This document shows, in pieces, positions 11,040 through 22,623 of a stretch of DNA of 64,000 nucleotides. The DNA is taken from assembly GCA_963556695.1 (NCBI GenBank), contig CAUWAG010000003.1, positions 3,658,001 to 3,722,000 of the forward strand. Reading direction: 5' to 3'. The stretch is from Anthostomella pinea. Lineage: Eukaryota > Ascomycota > Sordariomycetes > Xylariales > Xylariaceae. The position numbers were made by a program, and so were the translations under genes. The first letter of the stretch is position 1, and every line of letters begins with the position of its first letter. Under the pieces are notes generated by a model that was not told where the DNA came from, searched no databases, and was given only the letters and a program-made list of their open reading frames with translations.

Positions 11040-12809
11040 TTACTCGTACAAGCGTGCGGGCGCCCGAATGGCTCGCCCCGAACGGGTGTGCCTAGGCTCC
11101 TGTATGGCCTCCAAAACGGGCTCTTCAGCCGAGTCTTTGTCTTCTTCTTCTTCCTTCTCGTCCTTATCAACCACAACTTCTGGTATATCCGCAGAGACAC
11201 CAGGGGTGATATTACCACCTTTATTTAGTACCTCTGTGACTGTTCTGAACTTTTTGTTAGGATTATGGATCTTCTGGCGCTTCTTTGGCCGTAGCCGCTC
11301 CAGTTCAGCCTCCAGGGCCTTGATCTTCCTGTCCTTAATAACAAGGTCGGTATTCTTAGCCTCGAACGCGGTGGTTATCTTCCTATACTTCAGCCGGGTG
11401 CCAGGGGACTTATTTTTGCCGAAATTCATGATCTGGCGGCTCGTAGTAGGGGTCCGTTGGTCCTCTGGTTCAGAGCTCTCAGGGGTCTCAGGCTCAGGGG
11501 TCTTCTGCTTCTCTTCCTGGATTTCTGGGTGCGTTAAACACTTCCTGCAGCTGATAGGATAACATCCAGTCGTTCTGAAGCCAGAGAGGATGTTTGCTTT
11601 AGTAAAAGCAGCAGCTCTGGCCTGGCTATAGCACCGAATGAAGTTGATCTTGTTAACAGGCGAGGCGTCCGTCAGAGAATTTAGCTGGGAGAGGAATTTC
11701 TGGTAGTGAGCCTTCAGGGCGTTATAGGGCCCGTTATCCAGGGGTTGCATGCCGTGATTAGTGTGCACAGGGAAGAAACAGAGCAATATGTTGGCAAAAT
11801 AACAGATGGTCATGAATTCGTCCTTATAACACGCGTTAGCCTTTATTAAATCGGGGAAAAATGAAAGAAGTCTATGTAGAATAAGGAAAAAACATATACG
11901 TACGGAGGTGTGGCTACCATGGCCATCTAGTATCAAAAGAACAGACTCGGCCTGGTCTTTTCCTCGTACCTCGTCCACCTGCGGGATGAAGACATCTTCT
12001 AGCCACTGGCAGGCTATTTCATTCGAAGTCCAGCCGTTTTCTGAGCATATGTAATGCCAATCGGCAGTCTTTTGGAACTCCTTGATAAACCACTGCACTT
12101 GCAGGTCCTTCCCCTTAAAGATAATACCTGGTTTGAGGATTTTTCCAGTTGCAGAGATGGCCTCGATAAAGGAGGTCCAGCTACGGCCCTAGGGGCTCTT
12201 TAGGAAGGCTTTCTTAGTAGTAGAACTACCCAGAACGAGAGAGTCGATGCCTGCGAAGATAATTAGAATTTCTGTGGATTTAAAAGGGTAGGTAAAGCTA
12301 CCAAAACCCGCCATAATGCCGCCCTTATCGACATTGTACGTGTTTTCTGACTTTACCCAGCCGTAATCTTCCAGGATATCGAAGAACCAGTTAACTGCCT
12401 TCGGCATAAAGCCCTTAAAGCGCGCTGATTCCATCCGCTTGCCAACTTTGGTCTTTATTTGGGGGTTGCGGCGCTTGAAGCCGGCGATGAAGTTGTCTCC
12501 AAGGGGGCGTGAATCTCCGTTCTTTTTCGACACCTTCAGGATGATCTCACGCACCAGGGAGTGCGAAGGGGCTAGTCCCAGCTTCTCCTGACGTAAAATC
12601 CACTTGACTATAGTGCTCTCTTGAGCAGGGGAGAGTCTCTGTTGTTGTATATGGGCCTCGGACTTCGAGGGCTTGCCGTTGAGTCGGTCAGAGAGCGTCG
12701 TGGCAGGGATGCCGTGCTTTTGAGCGCTTTTTTGCAGCGAGAGGCCCTCATCCGTGATATCTAAGATGGCATTCGCCATGTGATCCTCCGTATACGAATA
12801 GTGAGGCAT
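11040..12809 (-). pseudogene. Pogo/Fot1 transposase with one in-frame stop
   Basis: One frame from ATG 12809 to a stop at 11040, about 562 codons after removing an 81-nt GTACGT...AAG intron at 11823-11903 that contains a CTAAC branch-like site and splits GHGSHTS from DEFMTIC. Domains in order: psq-type helix-turn-helix (LQKSAQKHGIPATTLSDRLNG), CENP-B-type second HTH, and DDE catalytic core. The acidic residues are visible as YNVDKGG, LLILDGHGSH and MQPLDNGPYN, so the D-D-D set is kept. A basic coiled coil (LEAELERLRPKKRQK) is near the C-terminus. The only lesion is TAG at 12189-12191, where related transposases often have glutamine, consistent with CAG-to-TAG. I start at 12809 because MPHYSYTED resembles the usual N-terminus. 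Confidence 0.88.
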
Positions 12810-13063
12810 TTTTGGCGGCTGTACGATGCTGCGGTGCATACAGAACAAGGCTTCAAACGAGGCTCAAGCACTGTAAATTTCTCTATTCGGGGTAGGAAAC
12901 GCGGGGTAATAGACAGCCAATCACGTAGGCCGCGCGGGGTAATTTTTGCATTGGAAGAAACTTTAAGATCAGGGCTATCTAGAGAAGTAATTACATTCTA
13001 AATAGCTTCAATATCAAGCCGAATCCGTATAAGTGAACATGTGGGAGTTTAGGTGGTGATGGT

Positions 13064-13115
13064 GGGGTTTGGCTGTACGAGTAGTGGGGGTGTCCGAGTA
13101 CCAGGTGGGGGATGG
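13064..13115 (-). repeat. Right terminal inverted repeat of the pogo-type element
   Basis: Reverse complement of 10887-10938 with one mismatch, followed by TA at 13116-13117. Confidence 0.93.
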
Positions 13116-13265
13116 TACCTCCACATATCTTTGTACATATATACCATATCTTCCCCTTTCTCTTCCTACCTTGTCTTTTCTTCCTTGACGTATATGTCGG
13201 GTCAGTGGTGCATGTGGGTCAGTCGAGCACGCCCGCGGAAGTCGTCTAATAACTTCCCGTACCTC

Positions 13266-13560
13266 TTAAAAGCCTTCGAACACTTTTATAGCCCATTGCG
13301 ACTCCTTTTTGTCATAATAGCTAACGTCACTCTCTATCAGCCACCGCAGTGCCGGCTCTTTCTCGCTGCCTTGCGGCTCTTGTACGGGATGAATAGTAAG
13401 CCTTTCGGCTACCACTACAGGAGGGTTGGCAGTTTCTCGGCCCCTGGTAATATGAAGGGCAAAGAACACCTCGTTTTCATCTCCCCACTTCAAGACCTGC
13501 TTGAGGTCGTCGGCTAAGGCTTGATGATGTGGCGCCGCCCTTCACGTATCTGGAAATGAA
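13266..13560 (-). mobile_element. LINE reverse-transcriptase fragment
   Basis: The minus strand reads LADDLKQVLKWGDENEV...HITRGRETANPPVVV...ALRWL, which matches the region of LINE RT just after the catalytic A-D-D and up to the L-R-W-L-G block. After ALRWL the sequence no longer looks like RT. It has the same orientation as the RNase H piece left of the pogo element, so both may be remains of one element, with about 200 residues missing between them. Confidence 0.6.
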
Positions 13561-15395
13561 GGCTTTCGGTATCATACCGTTCCCCTCCGAGGCGTTGCAA
13601 TGGAAACAAGTGTTATAATTAAAAGGGCAAGCACAGGTGATTGCACCCCATAGGTTGTGGTGGTGGCAGATTATTTCCCGGAGTGGTACGCCTTTGGAAG
13701 TGTGACAACTGTTTGGAAGCGCGCCAGCCGATGATTAGTAGGCCTGAGGGGCAGGACCAGCATGAACTCGTGTGTCCCCGTAGCTTGCTATCCCGGCGTA
13801 GGGTCCATCCGGTTTGTACGGAGGGATCTGGTGTCCATACGGAACCGAGTAACCCAAGGTGGACAAGGAGGTCAAGACGAGTGGCATTTCGCAGTTGGCC
13901 GACGACCACTTCCAAGGAGAAAGGGAAATCCAAGGCCTTATGCGATGTTCCTCGAGGTTCGATGGCGCCATATGTTTCAGTGTTCTAGTCGCTATGAAAT
14001 AGTACACAACACGTTGTCAAACAGCTGCATACAGAAGCGGGAGAATAGGCTCGCTGGACGAAAAGGAGACGATGGACAGGAAGAGGAAAACAAACCGGCC
14101 AGTACTACCAATGAGGAACACGAGGCAATGAAAACTGAGATTAGGGAACTTATTGCGGACCTGCTCGTGGAACTAATAAGTATGCGTCGGGAAAGAGACT
14201 CGGGGTATCATGACGAGTGATTTTAGCCAAAAGAGGAGCCCAAGGGTGTGTGGCTGAAGGGAGGACGAGAAAGGCTTCCTTGATAGATCTCATCTGAGCT
14301 AGTCGAAAAATGTGGTTAGCTACGGTCGGCTTATCTGAGATCAGCAAAACAACAACCAATCTGTCACGGACCAGCCTACTATGGCCCATAACAGGCCCGA
14401 AGAGGATATTCAAAGGAAAGGAAATAAAGCAAACACCAAGCAAACAATATATGTTGTTGATAACCCTGCTATGTGTCCTACTATTCCCAAACATTTTAGC
14501 CAGTGAGAGATAGGAGCTTGTTGTAATTGGAAGAGGGCCGGCCTGACTCACCTCATCACACCGAATAGCCAAAATCTTGTAAATATGCTACAGTACACCC
14601 ATCGGCCTCTTCTAGTCCAACGTGGTATTCAAGGGGAACGTGTGACTTCGTACCGGCCTCCGGCAGGGGCTTGGGTCTTTTTTTACTAACAGCGGTTTCC
14701 AATCATTCTCAGGAGATATGAGTTCGGTATCGCGCGGCAAAGCCTTTATTCCCAAGGCCTGTGTAAGGTCTGTAACTCCGTACTAGCCCCCGGTAGGTGG
14801 TTAATGCCTCATATTACTACCAATGTTAACCACAAGCGAGAACTAGGCCACAAAGCATCGTTTGCAGCCCCGTTGTCTGCATGGGGCCCATGGGGGGCCG
14901 TGGGAGCAACGGGCTTGCCAAGGACGTCAGTAGCAGAGCACTTGCGTTTCGCACCCGTGAGGGTCTTGCTGCCGGACGCGTTGTCGCCACTGGGGGAGTC
15001 GCTGTCAGGATTGGCGACACTTTTGTATTCATAATCTACCCATGCATGATTCCAAAAGTGAAGTAAGGGGTTAGGAAACAGTAGCCCAGCCTGGTTAAGG
15101 AGAGTAAAGCGCTTCTTAAACAATCAAGCGTTTTATATCTAGCTACTAGCGAACCTGAGGCCATAAGTATGCATATCATGACTAGCTCCTTGGATTTGAA
15201 GTGGTATTGGTGACTTGGTAGTGATGGCAATAGGGCTAGCGGCCGTGGCCCGATAAACGACATGAAAACCCCCCCGCTTGCTGTCACCTGCCACCTCCCT
15301 GAAACTCGCCTACCCTCCGATAAGGGCCGCCTTGGTTCCAACAGTCCGGAGTCAACCTATTTGCCACAGCAAGCGTCGTAACTCGTACACAAAAA
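13561..15395. other. Unassigned region with weak coding remnants
   Basis: No gene was recognised. Two stretches look like remnants: a minus-strand tail rich in P, Y and G ending at 13735 (contexts PYGHQIPPYKPDG and HAGPAPQAY), and a plus-strand acidic, helical stretch ending at about 14220 (EEHEAMKTEIRELIADLLVEL). Neither has a supportable start or a known domain. The rest, including 14230-15395, shows only short frames. Confidence 0.4.
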
Positions 15396-15840
15396 CTATT
15401 TGACAGCAACTTTGTCCAAGACTCGCGGATCTTGGGGGCGCAGCCGCCTCTGATAGTCCCGCAGGTACTTGTATGATTCGTCTCCAGCCCGAGGGCTCAT
15501 GATCAGCGCATCCCCACCTTCAGGCTGCGGAGCTTGCCCAGCGCCCGGATGAAGTCCTTGTCACAACCGCCTCCGAACCTGGGGAGTGTGCCGTGTCTGT
15601 CCCAGTCTGCAGCCCAGTAGATCTTCAACGACTCCAGGCTCTGGGCATGCTTTGCGAGAATTTTAAGGATGGCATGCTAGAGTTCCTTTGCGGCTTCCCC
15701 GTCCTCGTAGATGGCGGCAATATGGAAGGACATGGTCTTCAATGTGGCGATCTTGCGGCGGTCCATTGCCTGAAGCCACTTCAAGCCGTGCAATGGCTCA
15801 TTGAACCGGAATTCGTGCTCTCCGTAGAATGAGGGCGAAG
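15396..15840 (-). pseudogene. Broken fungal gene, C-terminal part, unknown function
   Basis: The minus strand reads as a compact, charged protein (FYGEHEFRFNEPLHGLKWL, AQSLESLKIYWAADWD, then after a frame change SYKYLRDYQRRLRPQDPRV and a stop at 15396). The FNEPLHGLKWLQAMDR style is reminiscent of fungal F-box/leucine-rich-repeat-type proteins. There is an internal TAG (probably from TGG) near 15678 and a one-base frame change near 15510. No start was found. Family placement is tentative. Confidence 0.45.
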
Positions 15841-17035
15841 GCTCTTGGGATCGCGCTTGAAGAGGGGGCTTTCTGTTCTGCTGGACTTTTGAAGTTGAAG
15901 ATCATGACAAACAAACAAAAGGTGGTTTGGGTCACCAGCAGCCATGATGAGCTATTCATGAATGCCAGTTACGAAAGATGTCGTCTTGGAGTCTTTTTGG
16001 CTTTGGGATAGTCAATCATGAGTGGAAAGTATAATTCTGGGCCTCTTCGACGAGGGTGTTACGGTTGCACAGTGGGTCTCTGTGCGGAGTAATGCATATA
16101 GTACAGAAATAGGAGTCGATGACCGTTCGGGTCATCTTTGGAGCCTTTGCCACATGGCGCAACGATTGTCCTATACGCGTTGTAACAGAGGGGGGACTGG
16201 ACAGTGGACGTTGATATAGGTAGATGCGGATGCCTCACACGCGCTCGATGCAAGCCAGTCAGCCCAGGGCGTGTTCCAAATCAGCGTCAGCCAATCCGAC
16301 ATGGGCTACTGTAGTAGAGCATTTCGGCGCACCCGTGAGGTGACGCTGCAGGCCAATCTTAGCTAGTCGTTAATGTCGTGGTCGGCAACCTGCAGCTACA
16401 TCATACGATTCAGGCCACTCACAATATGCCATGTGTTTATTCGAAATCGCGTAGGACTATCTTGAGGCTCTGCTGCTGCATTATCTTGGGAAACTCTCGG
16501 AACACTGTCAATATTGGCGTGTTAGTTTGGGCCCGATAGGGATCCCGGGAGGCCTATAATATCCGTACAGTACTTGGACGCATACTGCACAATGCCTCGG
16601 ATCAACGCCTCCTCTCCAGGAGTCGTTAACAGTGTCGCTTCTATGGAGGTATGCGTGTAAACACGGGTGACAGGCTCCATAGCTTCTGTCAGTTTGGAGT
16701 TGGCCGCATTGCGACAAGTTAGTCAATCAATCTGCCAGGCAGGTCAGTTTCGGCAGCTATTACCGATACGCGGCTGTAGGGTCCAATGGCAAGATGTGCC
16801 CGGGGCATAGCGTGTGACAGAGACGGCTATCAGCGCTTGGTAGCCGGGTAGTGGCTGCGTTATGCATGCAAGGCATTGTATACCTTAGTGACATGGGAAG
16901 TCTATTTCATATGTACGCCAAAGATGCGGACTATGTGTTCATCCCAATCGTTCACCAGATCATCTTTATACACTAAGTCCCCCAAATCCGTCTACAAGTC
17001 AAACAACGTAGTGTTCATAGATCATCACCTCAGCC
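15841..17035. other. Intergenic region, nothing recognised
   Basis: Only short frames without recognisable domains are present. The sequence is not notably AT-rich or repetitive. Confidence 0.5.
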
Positions 17036-17490
17036 TCACACCCGCTTGCGCGAGCCACACTTCTTCTTCGGGGCAGTAGCCTTCGCACAATCCAAGCCAT
17101 CCAAGACGGGGAAGATCGTGCCATTCAAGAAACTGTTGGGCCGCCGGCCCTTGCCCTCCAGCCAAGCATTGATGGCGGCGTGGACACCGGCCGGTTTGCG
17201 CTCGGGGTTGAGAACAGTCGTCAAACCTTGAGTAAGGTTGTGAATAACACCGCTGGCGACACCGTCGACATCTCCGACAAGATCGCCAGCGTGGCTGTTA
17301 GTGATGGCAGAGGTGCTGTTGGTCCAGCTCTGAGAGGTTTTGCCCTGGGGTGGTACCACTCTGGGCGGTCTTGCTCTGGGTAGTACCGCACTGGGTGGCA
17401 TCGTTCTGGGATCCACGGATGAGATCGACTGCCTTTTCGACGGTGGCATAGACGGCACCTTGGAGATGACCGCCGGGAATTATTAAGTTA
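17036..17490 (-). pseudogene. 5'-truncated and frameshifted gene, unknown function, cut by an LTR
   Basis: The minus strand reads PGGHLQGAVYATVEKAVDLI, then a threonine/serine/glutamine-rich segment made of repeated GTTQS-like units. After a frame change inside this repeat it continues as DGVASGVIHNLTQGLTTVL, LEGKGRRPNSFLNG and a lysine-rich tail with CGSRKRV before the stop at 17036. The 5' part is missing: LTR copy B starts two bases from the last readable codons. Asparagine sequons and two cysteines suggest a secreted protein, but the family was not identified. Confidence 0.45.
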
Positions 17491-17491
17491 A

Positions 17492-17705
17492 TGTGACGGC
17501 CTGCACAGACCTTCCCACATGACAAGCGGATACTTCCCAATAGGGGAAGGATCTGACCAGAGGATCCCCTTAAAGGGGCAACCTCCCACTGTACCTATCT
17601 CTCTCTCTCTCTTCCTTTCCTCTCTAGTCTTGATATTCTCGTCAATAGAGTAATAGCTGCTTGCTGCCGGCCATGTCCCAGCTCCTCAGTACGCTCGCTG
17701 TGACA
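17492..17705 (+). repeat. LTR copy B (about 214 bp)
   Basis: Same repeat as copy A, here in forward orientation (TGTGACGGCC...GTGACA). Flanking pentamers GTTAA and ACCAA do not match. It separates a gene that has lost its 5' end (left) from a pogo transposase relic (right). Confidence 0.77.
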
Positions 17706-17744
17706 ACCAACACAATTCAAACCATTATATCTCCACCAACAATA

Positions 17745-19376
17745 ATGGCACCGCGTTACGATAAATCAGACTTATAGCTAGCTGTCCAAGCTAAATGACG
17801 TGACCCTCATAGTTCTATATTTCAGCTTGCGAAACTCTTTAATATCCCTCGTTCCACTTTGAGCAAAAGAATCAAAGGAATGCCATCACGACGCAACAGC
17901 ATGCCCAATACTTTGAAACTTACAGTTTTTGAAAAGAATGCCATTCTTTCCTTCATTCTTGACCTGGATGCGCGAGCATTTCTACCCCGGCACAGTTATG
18001 TTAAAGATATGGTGAATCAATTGTTGGCGGCATGTATGGCTGGACCCGTTGGAAAGAACTGGACGCGTAACTTCATTAAACGCACACCAGGCCTCTGGAC
18101 ACGTTTTCATCATAGGATGGACTACCAAAGGGTCTTAAACAAAGATCCAGACGCGTATGGAGCGTGGTTTTTCCAAGTTGCAGCGGCAATCGCAAAAGAT
18201 GGTATCCAAGACGCGGACATTTACAACTTTGATGAGACTGGGTTTATGATGGGTATTATTGGGTCTGGCATAGTCATCACAAGCACCGAAAGAAGTGACA
18301 GGCCTAGACAAGCTCAGCAACGCAACGGAGAATGGTTTACAATAATCTCTGTTATTAATGCTGATGGTTGTGTGGTCCCGCCGTTCATCATTTTACAGGG
18401 CAAAACCCACCTTGCATCATTAATTGCGACACGACATTACTATGCGATTAGAAGGTTGCTGTGACTGACAATGGATGGACTACAAATGAGATCAGTTTGA
18501 AATGGATTCAGCATTTCGACAAGTATACCAGACTGCGTATGACTGCCGGTAAACACCTCCTTATCCTAGATAGTCATGAAAGCCATTATTCCCAGGTCTT
18601 TGAGAATTATTGTCAGAATAATGGCATTATTACTCTTCGTATGCCTGCCCACTCGTCACAGAGGCTCCAGCCTTTAGATATTAGTTGTTTCAGCCCATTC
18701 AAACGAGGTTATGGTTGCTCAATTAAGGATCTCATCCAGCGTCATATAACCCATGTTACAAAAGAGGACTTCCTTACAGCGTTTTGTGAAGCACACAATG
18801 CTGCAATGACACCAAGAAACATCTAAGCAGGTTTTAGTGCCATTAACCTTGTTCCTTTCGACCCAGAAAGTGTCATTTCAAAGCTGGATGCTGTCGCTGT
18901 CGTACGAACACCGTCACTAGACCCCAATATGCCACCCATTACTTGGACTTCAAAGATGCCTATCACTATTAATGAAGCGGTAAACCAATCAGTTAATATC
19001 TAAAATTGAGTCAGAAACCACAAGGGAAGCTCCCCTACATCAATAATTGATACATTGAGCTCATTATCAAAGGCTACATATGGTCTTATACACAAGGTCA
19101 CTTGGGTTGATTGCTGGGTTCACGAACTAGAAGAGGCCAATTACTTACTAAATAAATACCAGAAAATAAAAATAAATATCTGTTAAAGATACAATAAGTC
19201 TTTAGGCTATAAAGGATAGTACTGAGCTGGCAAGACAGGAAATAGGTGAAGGTAGTCGTCGTCCAAGGAGGACGGCAGCGCGTGAGCGACGGTGTGGAGT
19301 TTGCAGCAACACTGGCCATAATGCGCGAACTTGTACAATAGAGATAGAAACCTCTGAAGAAGAGGAATCTGATTGA
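17745..19376 (+). pseudogene. Second pogo-type transposase, decayed
   Basis: Different subfamily from the element at 11 kb. From ATG 17745 the sequence reads an N-terminal HTH (FQLAKLFNIPRSTLSKRI), interrupted by TAG and TGA near 17775-17814, then the DDE core: IYNFDETGFMMG, LLILDSHESHYS and RLQPLDISCF, so all three acidic residues remain. A frame change lies near 18461 and more stops follow. The C-terminus carries a CCHC knuckle, CGVCSNTGHNARTC, and an acidic end stopping at about 19376. No terminal inverted repeats could be fixed. LTR copy B lies immediately upstream and an AT-rich block downstream. Confidence 0.8.
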
Positions 19377-19399
19377 TTAAATTGAATTGAATGCGTTGT

Positions 19400-20096
19400 G
19401 GTGAAGTTATTTCACATGGCAGTTAGAAAGTTCATGGCGAGTGCCAACTCGCTTGTCAGCTACGTTATAGTAATAAGCTATTAATATTATGTATTGCTTG
19501 CTTGCAATGAGATTTTTTTAGTATTTAATATCATGGTTTAAATGCGTTTTTTAAAGTTGATAGTCGTAGAGTCTTACTTTTTATACTTTTTTTATATTTA
19601 TATATTTTTAATGCTTTTTAACATATTTTTTTTTTCGATAGCTATTAAAGCAGTATAAGTAACAGCGCTGTTAAGAAAATCCATAAAAGTTAAAGCCTTT
19701 AATGGTAGCAATAAAGGCTTCGAAACATTATTTTTAAAGTTGATAAATAATTAAAAAAGGAGAAGAATAATATTAAAGAAATTATTATATTGAAAATACT
19801 AGACTTCAAAATTAAGTCTTCAAAATGGGTTTTTTTCTTGCAATTTAATAAACATGTTATCAATAGTATATGCCTATTTTTGTATCTTTACGCAAGGCGC
19901 GGTTAGATTTAATAGAAAATTGGTTGATATAATTATAATTAATTACGAAATGTTCGTTGATTAGAAAAGCACTTGCTAATCTATGCCTATAAGTATTCAA
20001 TAGTATATAAATAGTTTATATAATATGAAATGTGGTATTTTAATAAATCTTGTAATCTTTTACTAGTTATTGTGAAGGTAAAGAATCTGCTAGTAT
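19400..20096. other. AT-rich block
   Basis: About 700 bp rich in A and T with long runs (for example TTTTTTTTTTCG near 19627) and no coding frame. It lies between the pogo relic and a solo LTR. Such islands in ascomycetes usually result from RIP acting on repeats, but the parent element cannot be read. Confidence 0.7.
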
Positions 20097-20302
20097 TGTG
20101 AGGGCAGTATGAAGGCACACACCAGCGCAACCTACTGCGCCCCACATCACACCCTGGCCAGGGGTTCATCTAGATAGCTCTGTCTCCCACCTGTATCTAG
20201 CTCTCTTTCCTTCCTTTCTTCATCTTCGATATTTTCGTCTATAGAGTCGGTTACCCCCTTGTCGTCTGCTTTGTCTCGTCTTAGGTGCCACTCGCCGTGA
20301 CA
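20097..20302 (+). repeat. Solo LTR with 5-bp target duplication
   Basis: 206 bp starting TGTGAGGGCAG and ending CGCCGTGACA, flanked on both sides by AGTAT (20092-20096 and 20303-20307). Its internal layout (pyrimidine tract, GATATTTTCGTCTATAGAGT) resembles LTR copies A-C, so it belongs to a related family. It marks a clean solo LTR formed by internal recombination. Confidence 0.88.
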
Positions 20303-20308
20303 AGTATG

Positions 20309-21654
20309 CTACATCACACCGAAATGCCCTAAGGGCTCTGTTGTTGCACTGCCACCCCCCTGAACGCCACTGTGGCACCCACGCCATCCAACACGCCTCC
20401 GAAAAGAAGACCCCATGCTATCCATCGACCGCTTTGCTGAGAGGTGTGTCCATGACCTGTGTGATGCTGCAAGCTGGGTCACCACCCCCTTGCCACCAAA
20501 TACTTTTGGAACAGCCGGCACACAGAAGACGAGTATCATGCACGTCATCTCCGCTATTGCGCAGAGGGTTAATGAAGATATGGCATATACCGTATCGGCG
20601 GCAAAGAGCCATGATGAGATGGTGACATATAGTCGGAAGGCTGAAGAGAATATGGCCCTGTAGCAACGTGTAAGCAACTGGTCTCACACCCGGAGCTAAG
20701 TAATGTCCCCATAAGAAGCTGTACTCACAAGATCCCGATTGCGAAAATGATGGATACACCAACTTTCTTCTTCGTGGGCATCTGCAATTTCCATACGATT
20801 CGTTGAGGGAGAGCCAGGATGATGAGATCTGAAACCAGATTGACGACACCCGCTACGGTGTCGGCAACCCTGCTATCAATGCATTTCCCGCCGGGTATTG
20901 TTTTATCCCAAATCTTCGGGACCGGTACGCAGGCGAAATTACACACGAACTCTCCGGAGAAGTAATAGCCAACGTTGATCCAGATCAAGACCTGGCACGT
21001 CCACCAGAAGGCGTTGCGAGTAGGCCAAGGCACGAAGATGTGGCTCCAATCTCGGAGGATCGCTACCTTGAGGAGACATACGGCTACACCGTAAAGATTA
21101 CCACCGATATAGATGTGCTGCACCTGATCAAACCGACTGGCTACAGGACATGGAGATGATGGTGCAGGTCAGGGAACTTACATAGAGAATGTCCGCCACG
21201 TCCCGAACACGGATGTCCCATTAATGAACGAAGAAGCCGTATGAGTTCAGTAGCCAGTAGTTCATGTAGAGGTACCCGACGTAAAGCCCCTGTAGAAATC
21301 GCAATGAGTCAATATCAATCATTCAGGCTTGGTCGGCGGCCACTTACGAATCCTGCAAAGGCAAGTACTGCCAAAAGGCAGCCTGGTTCTGGGAATTGAG
21401 CCTTGGGTTACAGGGGGGTGCGTACAATCTTCGAGTCGTACGGCCTTCACGATGAAGACCCGGGAGCAAAATTGGATCATAGCAGCGAGTATTGATAAGA
21501 TTAGGCAAATCGTCAAAGCAGCAGAGGCTGCAGTATTGTTGTTGGGCGGGTTGTCGAATTGAGGGATGGCGCCCTCAGGGGGTGCAAGCGCAGGGCCATT
21601 GAGAATAGCTTCCTGTTGTTCAGGGGGCAGGAACAAAATCTGGTCGAGAGACAT
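20309..21654 (-). pseudogene. Seven-helix fungal rhodopsin-domain membrane protein, one internal stop
   Basis: Five exons can be modelled: 21426-21654, 21348-21382, 21182-21289, 20729-21123 and 20309-20657, with GT-AG introns of 43, 58, 58 and 71 nt. The 371-codon product starts MSLDQILFL and has the membrane segments and landmarks of the Fung_rhodopsin (PF20684-like) family: KAVRLEDC-LLAVLAFAGF, FFVH-x-WDIRVRDV, YIGGNLYGVAVCLLKVAIL, the C-x-P-V-P-K-I-W-D loop with GGKCID, VVNLVSDLIILALP and AIAEMTCMILVFCVPAVPK. Such proteins sit in the plasma membrane, and many are orphan receptors. A TAA at 21221-21223 replaces the glutamine expected before WDIR. The stop codon lies two bases from the target duplication of the adjacent LTR, so the original C-terminus may be lost. 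Confidence 0.75.
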
Positions 21655-22623
21655 GTTGAAGATGGTTCCCAGGACAAGTTGATAGAGCCCAGGAGACCTG
21701 CTGTGGGTCAGTGAAGAGGACAGAACGAGAAGCACCGAAAAACAGAAATGGGAGTGTAGTGAAGGCCAACTCACAGACTCGTTATTTGCATATAACCTTG
21801 TGTGTTCATTGATAAATTATTTGAGGCAGGATTCTCGGTCAAGGAGATTTCGGTTGCACTGTTTATGCACCTTCTACCCGAGGCACGATACCCGTCTCAA
21901 GTCGTATCGATGTAGCATTGTTGGTGTAGGACTTGCCCTGCTCTGCAGCCGCTTTCAATCCATGACACGGGGCTGCTCCCGACGCTGAATACAACGTGGT
22001 GCCAACATGGTGGTGGGGGTTGTGGCGGCTTTCAGCTCATTAGGTTGCGACGAGGCTCTTCGAGATAGAGTCAACCACTCCAAGCATGGCGCCGCGTCTC
22101 AGATGAAGACCAACGGGATCTGAACAAATCGTAGAGAGGTAACCCACCATATGCACGCGCTTCGCCCGTATGGAGCAGGCTGAGATACATGTGAGCCGGG
22201 ACAGATTGGTTGCATGCGATAACAGTTAACACAATACACGTCGGAAGCTTACAGCAGTGGTAGAGATGCTTACAGACGATGCGTGGATGTGACAAGAGGT
22301 AACACCGACTGGATATTCAATGTTCCATGTGATACCTCATTGCTATTTAGGCGAGGTCTGTACGGAGAGTCTGTCAGAGCCCTCCTCATCGTACTAGTCT
22401 TTGGACACATGTGATCTTGACCTCCTGAGCTATTCCATCTCGCTAGCCGTGAGATCTCGCCGTTTCATTTGCGCGAGAATTCACACTGCCCCGACTTCGT
22501 ACATCACTAAAGCCCTTGGGTAAAGGGAATCCTCCACCGCGCAATATTCTGTGATCCTTTCTCAGGCCATTGCTTTCCTTTACTTGATGCTAATAGGGCC
22601 ACAAAAGAACGGGTCTTGTGATA
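21655..22623. other. Intergenic region between receptor-like gene and PKS
   Basis: The two genes are divergent, so this would have held both promoters. No third gene was recognised. Confidence 0.55.

Larger units (their letters stand above)
10887..13115 (-). mobile_element. Fot1/pogo-type DNA transposon, nearly intact
   Basis: A 2229-bp unit is bounded by 52-bp terminal inverted repeats (10887-10938 and 13064-13115, one mismatch) starting CCATCCCCCACCT. A TA dinucleotide lies on each side (10885-10886 and 13116-13117), as expected for the Tc1/mariner superfamily. It encodes one transposase on the minus strand. The repeats are near-perfect, so the insertion is young compared with the LINE pieces around it. 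LINE fragments of the same orientation lie on both sides, so it probably inserted into an already broken LINE. Confidence 0.92.
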
